From contig JAZRMQ010000059.1 in assembly GCA_045647745.1 (NCBI GenBank), positions 1 to 41,014 of the forward strand: 41,014 nucleotides of DNA, read 5' to 3'. The notes beneath the pieces are model-generated. The model was not told the origin of the DNA, did not search any database, and saw only the letters and a program-made list of their open reading frames with translations. This document shows positions 35,390 to 41,014 of this stretch, in pieces (position 1 is the first letter of the stretch; every line of letters begins with the position of its first letter). The stretch comes from HGM04593 sp045647745 (GTDB lineage Bacteria; Bacteroidota; Bacteroidia; Bacteroidales; Bacteroidaceae). A program made the translations under genes and the position numbers.

Positions 35390-35702
35390 CTTGCAAGTGG
35401 TGCCACCGGAAAATGAGTTTCATTCCTAAATGGCTCTATATTTTTGTCATTAAAGAATCGTAACAAACGTAATCTCCCGCTATTGCTCCACCTAATTTTG
35501 CACCATTTTGCAGTGTCTCGCAGAGTCGAGTTCCTACTTTGATGCAAGGGTAGTGCAAGCCGAGAGAAGAACAAAATAAATGAGTTTATTTTTTATTCCG
35601 AGGCGCCGCCTACCTTCGGCGAAGCCAAAGTAATGAAATTATTTGAAACAGAAATAACTACACTTAAATTTTGCTCCACCTAGTTTAAAATCCCTAATTC
35701 CT

Positions 35703-37091
35703 TTAATTGGGGGGGGCTAATATTGGTTGTTTTAACTTTATCCATAAACATAACATAGGTGTGTCTTTGAATTTAGTTAAGCATATATCTGCATCTTTTA
35801 ACATTAAAGCCCTATACCAATTATCAGCTTTTAATTGAGGGAGTTCTACCGCTTCATTGAATAAAGTAAAATTAGCCCCCATATCATTAAATGCTTTTAC
35901 CATCCTATTAACTATTATCTCGATTTCTCTTGCAAGAATTGGTTGGTTTAAATCATTATTCTTGTGAAGTATAATAATTGTTTCATCGTTTGACATTCTT
36001 TCTATCATGCAATTAAAATAACCAAAATACTTATTTGATGTATTCAAGTAAGTTAAAGTATGTTCTGGTGTCGTTTCTATTTTAGAAACTTGCCTTGCAA
36101 TATAATCGTCTATAACCTCGTCAAAATATTCACGAGCAGATTTCTTGTTATTATTAATCGCCTCTTCAAATTTTTCAATAAACTCATCTATTGAATATAC
36201 TTTAGTGTCAAAATTGAAAAGCTTATATAATGTTTTACTCTTAAGTCGTAGCCCTTCATCATCGCTGACTATACAATCACAATAAGAGCCGAAAAAACTA
36301 TGACAGCAATCAGCTTGCATATTTTGAAACTTAACCTTTTTGCGAGCCTCTTTATTTACTCCGAACAAATCAAGCAACATATACGACATGTAATAGATAG
36401 TTGCTGAATCAGAAGAAGATAAGCCTGTCTGGGCTAAAACGGCTTTAATAGTTTCTATAAATGATAATCCTAGTGGTGATGATGATAATTGCTCATTGAA
36501 TTTCTCCTCACCATCCGCTTTAATTTCTTTCGGATTGTAATTTGCAATTGTTTTATCTCTTACCTGTTTATAGGTTTCTTTATTCTCGTAAAAATTGTAT
36601 GCTATAAAATTCATTAAAGATTTAAATGTTGGAACATCTACTTGTAGTTCATCTGATGAAATTGGAGCACGTTTTGTCAACCAATCAAAACCTAATTCCC
36701 CCTTTAAATCCTTAATGCTAATATCAACTATGTTGTTTATTGCATTTCGCTGTTCTGCTGTTATTTGTGAGAAATCAAAATTTTCAAGCCAAGAGAAATC
36801 TCCAATCTTCCCAATTGTTTCAAAAGCATCGCGTGGAGATTGTTTCATGACTTCTTGCTTGGGTGGTTCGTATATTAATCTATTACCGTCAACAATAGAC
36901 TGCATAAATTCCATTTCGGAATACTTGATATCTGTTTTATCATCTTGCAGGTCAAATAAATGTGCATTTGAATAGAAGAAAATAAACTCATCTTTATGAG
37001 ATAATATTTTCTCACGTAAACGAGCGTACTTTTCTTCCCTTGCATTAAATAGATGACTGAATACTTGCTTGTCTAAATATATTGTTACCAT
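35703..37091 (-). CDS. PIN-like domain protein, possible RNase
   Basis: This 462-residue protein looks like a PIN-like nuclease with a large insert. The N-terminus MVTIYLDKQVFSHL supplies the first acidic residue (D7), and FFYSNAHLFDLQDD follows near residue 38. Near 268-290 a block SYCDCIVSDDEGLRLKSKTLY, followed by VYSIDEFIE, matches the second half of PIN-like folds. The function is not known; many such proteins are toxins or abortive-infection RNases. No antitoxin-like gene is adjacent, although hipBA lies just upstream on the same strand. A run of eight G at 35709-35716 encodes the last prolines, so slippage would change only the C-terminus. The gene is AT-rich compared with the housekeeping block. 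Confidence 0.6.
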   Translation of the reverse strand: MVTIYLDKQVFSHLFNAREEKYARLREKILSHKDEFIFFYSNAHLFDLQDDKTDIKYSEMEFMQSIVDGNRLIYEPPKQEVMKQSPRDAFETIGKIGDFSWLENFDFSQITAEQRNAINNIVDISIKDLKGELGFDWLTKRAPISSDELQVDVPTFKSLMNFIAYNFYENKETYKQVRDKTIANYNPKEIKADGEEKFNEQLSSSPLGLSFIETIKAVLAQTGLSSSDSATIYYMSYMLLDLFGVNKEARKKVKFQNMQADCCHSFFGSYCDCIVSDDEGLRLKSKTLYKLFNFDTKVYSIDEFIEKFEEAINNNKKSAREYFDEVIDDYIARQVSKIETTPEHTLTYLNTSNKYFGYFNCMIERMSNDETIIILHKNNDLNQPILAREIEIIVNRMVKAFNDMGANFTLFNEAVELPQLKADNWYRALMLKDADICLTKFKDTPMLCLWIKLKQPILAPPN

Positions 37092-37160
37092 AAATAACTA
37101 AGTATATGTGAAAGTGTGAGTAGAATTAGTACGGCTTACAGATTTCTACGATTTAGATTT

Positions 37161-37196
37161 ATCATGAGCACAATCATGAGCAGGTCATGAGCTCTT
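37161..37196 (-). repeat. Repeat cluster at the hipA 3' end
   Basis: Three copies of a TCATGAGC unit at 11-12 base spacing (37161, 37173, 37184) run across the hipA stop codon. The 36-base cluster matches 39139-39174 at 31 positions in the same orientation. It appears to be the left edge of the hipBA cassette. Confidence 0.7.
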
Positions 37197-38453
37197 TAAA
37201 TTAACCCTATTATCAAACACCCCCTCAAACAAACTCATTTCTCGTTTAGCAATACCTAATCTATTTGCTAATACTCTCCAATCCTTGACAGCAGTTACAA
37301 CCTCGTTGATGATACCCTTTGCAACCTCTGGAGTGAGCATATATTCCTCACAAGAGTCAAGCAGAATTGACAAATCTGCTTTGTTGGTCTTGCTATTGAT
37401 AAGCAAACTTTGATGGTCATTCAGCGTTGGGTTCATATCGTATGCAGGCGATAGCGTCCACCCTTTTGCTGTGAGTAAAAAACCGTGATTGCGGAAATGA
37501 TCATCGCTATTACCTACGCAGATGTTAAACGCAACTCGGCGGAACAACTCTCGCAAGTTAGCATCAACATCGGTACAACCACTTATGATAAAATCAACAA
37601 TGTCAATATATCCGTGTCCGGTTGTAGCGTTATCGCCATCATTTAACCCGAGTAGTGTCATTGCCGATGCAAAGTGAATTCGTTTGCCGTCATCTGTTCT
37701 ATCAAAACGACGAGAAAGGAGTGTATGATGCTTGTCGTTTATTTCAAGTACCTTTGTTTCGGCAGCGTTTATGCCCGCATTTTTGGCTAATAGATGGCAG
37801 AAATGCTCCCATAGTCCTGCATCGTAATCATCCTTCAATGATGGAAACTTTGCAACATATATACTACGATCCGCATCTATAACATTTGCTTTGGGACGAG
37901 CACCACCGAGCGAAGAGCCCGGCTGTACAAGTTGGGCAATCCATTTTTTTTCGGGGAGGTTATTAGCCTCTTCGCTTTTCTCAATCTCCTTACTTGCGGC
38001 AATAAGTTCTCGCAAGTCGGTCAATGGTGGAATACGCAAAGAGTTATCGGCGTTGATGAACTCATCATCAGGCGTTTCTTTGAAACGGAATCCACCCATA
38101 CGGGAAAAGTCATCAATTCCAGTTAAGAAGTCAAACGACGAGAGACGGCGAACTGGTCTGCTCTCCTCTTGTGCCAATATCTGTTCACGACGTAGGAGAA
38201 GCGTGCGTCCCCATCTATCAGGCAATGCATCGGCAAAACAACCGAAAATATCTTTATTCGGCTGGGTATATTGTATCCCCGGATAGTTGTTAAGGTCTTC
38301 GCTGAGGGTAATGGCATTGTATTTCCTTATCCAACTATCAGCAAACTTAAAACTATAACTATCCGAGCCACGAAGTGATTCGTAGCCAAGTTCTCCAACC
38401 AACTCAATCTCCTTGAGCCAATCAAAATCGGCATATACATACAATTTCTTCAT
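37185..38453 (-). CDS. hipA: HipA-family serine/threonine kinase toxin
   Basis: This 422-residue protein is a HipA-type kinase. In E. coli, HipA phosphorylates glutamyl-tRNA synthetase and causes growth arrest and persistence. The N-terminal subdomain shows FADALPDRWGR. The loop SSLGGARPKA near residue 183 matches the SxGGxRPK ATP-binding segment. The catalytic HxDxN-like motif is GNSDDHFRNHG near residue 311, and the metal-binding aspartate is in SPAYDMNPT near 336. All key residues seem intact. It follows hipB by 6 bases. The stop codon lies inside a short repeat cluster, so the extreme C-terminus may have been set by the insertion event. Confidence 0.92.
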   Translation of the reverse strand: MKKLYVYADFDWLKEIELVGELGYESLRGSDSYSFKFADSWIRKYNAITLSEDLNNYPGIQYTQPNKDIFGCFADALPDRWGRTLLLRREQILAQEESRPVRRLSSFDFLTGIDDFSRMGGFRFKETPDDEFINADNSLRIPPLTDLRELIAASKEIEKSEEANNLPEKKWIAQLVQPGSSLGGARPKANVIDADRSIYVAKFPSLKDDYDAGLWEHFCHLLAKNAGINAAETKVLEINDKHHTLLSRRFDRTDDGKRIHFASAMTLLGLNDGDNATTGHGYIDIVDFIISGCTDVDANLRELFRRVAFNICVGNSDDHFRNHGFLLTAKGWTLSPAYDMNPTLNDHQSLLINSKTNKADLSILLDSCEEYMLTPEVAKGIINEVVTAVKDWRVLANRLGIAKREMSLFEGVFDNRVNLKSS

Positions 38454-38459
38454 AGCCTA

Positions 38460-38780
38460 CTATTCTTTTTTAGACGCCCTTTCACGCTGGGGCAAATTCA
38501 TATCTTGCAACGCCCTGCCGAGTTCATCATCTTTTGCCAAAGAGAGAATGTCATCATCGAGCTGCAGGGCATACAACACGCGCAGGTAGATACCAATCGC
38601 AACGGTTGGCACACCTTTCTCTATGCGTGAAACCGTAAGTGGCGAACAAGTAGCACGCTCAGCAACCTGTGCAACACTTAAATTACGACGCAAGCGAGCA
38701 AGTTTTATTTGCTCGCCAACAGTCTGCATCTTCTGCTCTAACTTTCGGGGTAATTTTGTCCCCATTGTACTCTTTGCCAT
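38460..38780 (-). CDS. hipB: HipB-like XRE antitoxin and repressor
   Basis: This 106-residue protein has a Cro/C1-type helix-turn-helix at about residues 22-78 (LSVAQVAERATCSPLTVSRIEKG). It precedes hipA by 6 bases, the standard order of HipBA modules. In these the antitoxin neutralises the kinase and represses its own operon. The N-terminal 20 residues are basic and may be flexible. The start ATG 38780 lies between a -7 box and the frame with no better alternative. An inverted repeat that flanks the -7 box is the likely operator. Confidence 0.88.
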   Translation of the reverse strand: MAKSTMGTKLPRKLEQKMQTVGEQIKLARLRRNLSVAQVAERATCSPLTVSRIEKGVPTVAIGIYLRVLYALQLDDDILSLAKDDELGRALQDMNLPQRERASKKE

Positions 38781-38786
38781 AACCTC

Positions 38787-38840
38787 AACCTATCATATAA
38801 TATGCAAAGATAATACTTTTTCTTTATTTTATGATAGGTT
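38787..38840 (-). promoter_or_regulatory. hipBA promoter with paired operators
   Basis: AACCTATCATA (38787-38797) and its exact complement TATGATAGGTT (38830-38840) flank a minus-strand -7 box TATCTTTG (38805-38812). The centres of the two arms are 43 bases apart, about four DNA turns, so bound dimers would lie on the same face and close off the promoter. This fits autorepression by HipB. Confidence 0.65.
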
Positions 38841-38960
38841 GATGGTAAAATTGTACGTTTTATTAATTTTTAGTCGTAGGGAAAAAGTGAGACATGTCCC
38901 ACATTTTTTGAGGAATCAAATGTATCAACAATTGAACTATAAAGAAATTCTTGATAGTTT

Positions 38961-38979
38961 AACCTACTATAAATAGGTT
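38961..38979. promoter_or_regulatory. Possible third HipB-like site
   Basis: AACCTACTATAAATAGGTT is a 19-base near-palindrome whose arms AACCTA/TAGGTT match the ends of the hipBA operators. It lies about 120 bases further upstream of hipB, at the edge of the repeat array. Confidence 0.4.
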
Positions 38980-38983
38980 TTAC

Positions 38984-39174
38984 AACTTGGGAACTTGTAT
39001 GGTGATTTGCATAGTAACTTGTATGGTAGTATCATTAAATTAGCTTATACACAACTTATGCACTAACTTGTACACCCTTATATCAACTGGGGCCGACTAG
39101 GTTTCGACTGGGTGCCAACTTAGTGCCTACTTGGTGCCATCATGGACACTATCATGAGCAGTTCATGAGCACTT
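38984..39174. repeat. Degenerate 11-12-base tandem repeat array upstream of hipB
   Basis: About 16 loosely conserved units can be laid out at 11-12 base steps, for example AACTTGTATGGT at 38992 and 39016, AACTTATGCAC at 39053, AACTTGTACAC at 39065, then GACTGGGTGCC, AACTTAGTGCC and TACTTGGTGCC at 39106, 39117 and 39128, and finally ATCATGAGCAGT at 39151. On the minus strand the units read GCACCAAGTNG or GCTCATGANNT. The middle (39028-39052) is poorly conserved. Such arrays can arise as linker-coding repeats in AlbA_2-type genes, and a remnant of one lies beside it. Confidence 0.65.
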
Positions 39175-39236
39175 ATAGTGCAACGATAAGGCTGTTTGTG
39201 AGATAGAAACCATCATCAACATATGCTCGCAAAATA

Positions 39237-39311
39237 TCAGAAATTCTCCTTCTCAACATCAAGTTCAGAAGTCAATTCTCTTTTATATTCTATGCGGTTG
39301 GTTTCGGTCAT
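39237..39311 (-). pseudogene. N-terminal remnant of an AlbA_2-domain (COG2865-like) gene
   Basis: From ATG 39311 the minus strand reads MTETNRIEYKRELTSELD and then VEKENF before a stop. This resembles the start of Bacteroidales AlbA_2 putative DNA-binding/ATP-binding proteins, which open with an NRIEYK(R/Q)EL..DLEKE block. The rest of the domain is missing, so the gene is broken. The repeat array that follows on the same strand may be what is left of its linker region. The match is from memory of the family and was not aligned. Confidence 0.55.
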
Positions 39312-39329
39312 AAGAATTCTATCTAATTA

Positions 39330-40061
39330 CTAAACGAGTTCATTATCTATCTTATACATTAGCATACTAGCAAAATGCAGTTCTCTAATGGCATTATCTT
39401 TAGTTATCAACAGATTGTTATGAGCTTGAGGATTTCTGATTCCAATCATTGCCCCAGTAAACATTTCCATATATCCCTGTTGTATATTGCTTCCTGTTTC
39501 TGTAGATATATCTCCAAGTTTAATTATTGGATTCTGAACCGAAAATGCGGTCTGCATTAATTTTGCACCATCCTTCTCTACAGACGTTCTATCTTTATAT
39601 ATCTTTTTAACTCGCGTGTTTATTTCTTTAAATGCAGCTTCTACTGCATCTGCATAGTGCCCATTATCAAAGCGACCTTTAGCCACAGAAATTATCTGAG
39701 GGTGTATATTATCCCAAATAGACGATGAATTGTTATTGTCATATCCTTTTAGATATGTAATAGTTGCTATAACTTCGCCAAAAGAGTATGGGTTAATACC
39801 ATTCTGAGGAGTTACAAATTGTTGTCCAAATTGATTCACCGAGATTAAATCTGATATTTTTAAGTTAGGTAGAATCTTATCTCTCAACCTGTCTCTAAAT
39901 ATATGACACTCTTCTGGAATTAATGGTACTAATTGATATAAAGCACTATAAATGTCATTATAACTGATAGCGTTACTAGGAATCCGTTGTACATTAATCA
40001 TATTACGAACACTATCAACAACTTGAATACATTTATTTAATTGTTCTCTATATTTGTTCAT
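39330..40061 (-). CDS. Ymh/TIGR02391-family protein with HEPN-like motif
   Basis: This 243-residue protein resembles the TIGR02391 (Ymh) family in its C-terminal 120 residues: GHYADAVEAAFKEINTRVK, DGAKLMQTAFS, then GDISTETG and GYMEMFTGAMIGIRNPQAHNN. The last part contains R209-N-P-Q-A-H214, the RxxxxH pattern of HEPN RNases. Proteins of this type occur in R-M and abortive-infection loci. The N-terminal 110 residues are not recognised. Its start overlaps the stop of the GIY-YIG gene by 4 bases (ATGA), so the two are translationally coupled. An RNase role is inferred from the motif only. Confidence 0.75.
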   Translation of the reverse strand: MNKYREQLNKCIQVVDSVRNMINVQRIPSNAISYNDIYSALYQLVPLIPEECHIFRDRLRDKILPNLKISDLISVNQFGQQFVTPQNGINPYSFGEVIATITYLKGYDNNNSSSIWDNIHPQIISVAKGRFDNGHYADAVEAAFKEINTRVKKIYKDRTSVEKDGAKLMQTAFSVQNPIIKLGDISTETGSNIQQGYMEMFTGAMIGIRNPQAHNNLLITKDNAIRELHFASMLMYKIDNELV

Positions 40062-40888
40062 AGTTCCAATTGTTTTCTGTAAACTGAATCCAATGTATTA
40101 CCGTCTTTATCTTTCCACACGAACCATCCGTTATTACTGCTGCCAATGCAGAAGTCGGCAGCTGTGCTTGGACTAGCGAATGTTTTATCAGAAGTCATTA
40201 CAAGTTCGTTGCCTTCTATTGCTGTGTACTCGTTGGCTAAACTATTGCGCTTATCCGACCATCTGAGAGAAGGGACGGCTGTTTTGGCGATTATACTACC
40301 TTTCAACACTGTAAAACCATTAGAACTATAAAAGCCTTTTGCATCACAACCTCTACCTTTGGTATAGAAGATATGCTCCACCTTTGGTTGTGATACCTCA
40401 AAGATATTGCAACCGATAAACGATGCCAAGAACTTGACATCTTCAAAGAACTCATCCATTGAGTCCTGCTGATACTCGGGTAAGTTTGGAGCTTTAGGCG
40501 TCTGTTTATTATCACTCAATACAAAGGCATTTGCTTTCTTTGCCTCGGCGATTGCCTTATGCTCCAAATACTGTACATCAGCTTTAGTCATATCAGCATC
40601 TTTAGATACAAATATGAGTGCCTTTTGCCAGAACGGTTTATTGCTATCGTGGTCCTTTACTCGCTCACGGAAATTCTCTGTCTCACCAATATATGCTTGC
40701 GGTTTAGTCGCTTCATCTTCTCCAAGCAAAATGTAAAACGCAGGTTTCTGCAACTTCTCCTGAGTATTAAGGTAAGAGAGATTCGAGCGAGGTACAACAA
40801 ACATCTGGCAAATCTTATTGCTGATGAATGCATATTGAGTTCCCTTCGGATCTCCATCAATTAAATATGTGGTTACTGTTTTACCCAT
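40058..40888 (-). CDS. GIY-YIG nuclease with C-terminal DUF4357 domain
   Basis: This 276-residue protein has a GIY-YIG domain at about residues 50-115: FYILLGED, AYIGETENFRERV (catalytic arginine R74 or R76) and QYLEHKAI (metal-binding E109). The C-terminal 60 residues (SPSTAADFCIG, NGWFVWKDKDG, LDSVYR) resemble DUF4357, often found behind GIY-YIG domains and in R-M-associated proteins. It would cut DNA, but the target is unknown. The HEPN-like gene overlaps its stop codon, and the frame cut by the window edge ends 4 bases before its start. These three are one operon. Confidence 0.82.
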   Translation of the reverse strand: MGKTVTTYLIDGDPKGTQYAFISNKICQMFVVPRSNLSYLNTQEKLQKPAFYILLGEDEATKPQAYIGETENFRERVKDHDSNKPFWQKALIFVSKDADMTKADVQYLEHKAIAEAKKANAFVLSDNKQTPKAPNLPEYQQDSMDEFFEDVKFLASFIGCNIFEVSQPKVEHIFYTKGRGCDAKGFYSSNGFTVLKGSIIAKTAVPSLRWSDKRNSLANEYTAIEGNELVMTSDKTFASPSTAADFCIGSSNNGWFVWKDKDGNTLDSVYRKQLEL

Positions 40889-40892
40889 ATGA

Positions 40893-41014
40893 TTATAATC
40901 TAAATATATCTATCAATTTGTTTAGTATAGGTTCAAAACCATCATAATCGTCTTCTGCAAAATTATTGTAATTGTTTTCAATATATGTTTTTATGGTAGA
41001 AGACATATTTGTTG
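40893..41014 (-). CDS. Reading frame running to the window edge, upstream of the GIY-YIG gene
   Basis: The minus strand is open from the window edge to TAA 40893-40895. An internal ATG at 41006 would give a 37-residue acidic peptide beginning MSSTIKTYIENNY and ending LIDIFRL. No stop is visible upstream of it, so it may equally be the C-terminus of a larger gene. It ends 4 bases before the GIY-YIG start. I do not recognise it. Confidence 0.5.
   Translation of the reverse strand, partial: TNMSSTIKTYIENNYNNFAEDDYDGFEPILNKLIDIFRL

Larger units (their letters stand above)
35092..35702. other. 611-base gap without a credible gene
   Basis: Apart from the -7 box at 35120, this gap holds a strong hairpin (35353-35389), a 16-base imperfect direct repeat (TTGCTCCACCTAATTT at 35483-35498 and TTGCTCCACCTAGTTT at 35671-35686), and a GC-rich stretch with short palindromes at 35600-35625 (GGCGCC, TTCGGCGAA). 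One minus-strand frame of 78 codons (35338-35574) has odd composition and no start signal, so I do not call it. The mixture looks like the scar or junction of a mobile element. Confidence 0.5.

Noticed and set aside
35396..35440. tRNA-like fragment (GTGGTGCCACCGG) after the hairpin
   Set aside because: It resembles the 3' end of a tRNA in reverse, but no TTC loop or cloverleaf can be drawn.
35338..35574. 78-codon minus-strand frame in the accessory gap
   Set aside because: It spans the hairpin, has no promoter or ribosome site and its composition is not gene-like. I treat it as non-coding.
38905..38976. Plus-strand small frame (MYQQLNYKEILDSLTYYK) upstream of hipB
   Set aside because: A GAGGAAT sequence precedes it, but 18 codons with no homology and no promoter is not enough to call a gene.
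38984..39174. CRISPR-like array
   Set aside because: The units are only 11-12 bases, degenerate and contiguous, with no spacers of constant length and no cas genes.

Overview
The window is chromosomal DNA from a member of the Bacteroidales, probably near Prevotella, Bacteroides or Muribaculaceae. The signs are a fused MurF-alanine racemase, a GSCFA protein, the large form of IspG, a class III fructose-bisphosphatase, a TGS-domain nucleoside kinase, a secreted CotH protein with a type IX secretion (T9SS) tail, and repeated promoter -7 boxes of the Bacteroidetes form TAnnTTTG. Three promoters also carry a -33 TTTG (10532-10562, 21423-21453, 21556-21586), each with the 19-base spacing known from this phylum. 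The species cannot be named from the sequence alone.

Layout. 1-141 is the right end of an IS3-family (IS150-like) insertion sequence. 165-18200 is a housekeeping block: murF-alr and a GSCFA protein (minus strand); dxs, trkA and trkH (plus); then a minus-strand ATPase/DUF4435 pair that resembles the PARIS anti-phage system; then a nucleoside kinase, rpoN, fbp, purE and ispG (plus). 18200-20869 is an AT-rich type II restriction-modification island: a controller and an MvaI/BcnI-type endonuclease face away from an N4-cytosine-type methyltransferase. A 19-base direct repeat that is one arm of a terminator hairpin flanks the island, so it appears to have entered the terminator behind ispG.

20891-26380 holds a small unknown gene, tRNA-Pro(GGG) and a 1567-residue CotH/dockerin secreted protein. 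26449-34678 holds a minus-strand operon (large P-loop NTPase, glycerophosphodiesterase, aldo-keto reductase, AlkD-like glycosylase) that is divergent from a protein with two C-terminal membrane helices. 34750-41014 is an accessory region: a short GIY-YIG protein, a 611-base gap with a hairpin and repeats, a PIN-like protein, hipBA, a degenerate 11-12-base repeat array next to the broken start of an AlbA_2-type gene, and an overlapping pair of a Ymh/HEPN-like gene and a GIY-YIG/DUF4357 gene, with another reading frame running towards the window edge.

How the parts work together. murF-alr, dxs and ispG supply peptidoglycan and isoprenoid precursors. TrkA and TrkH form one potassium uptake system. 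The remaining interest is a series of defence-like or toxin-like modules: the PARIS-like pair, the R-M island, the NTPase with its divergent membrane partner, the PIN-like protein, HipBA and the HEPN-like/GIY-YIG pair. Several start codons were moved downstream because a good -7 box overlaps the longest open frame.
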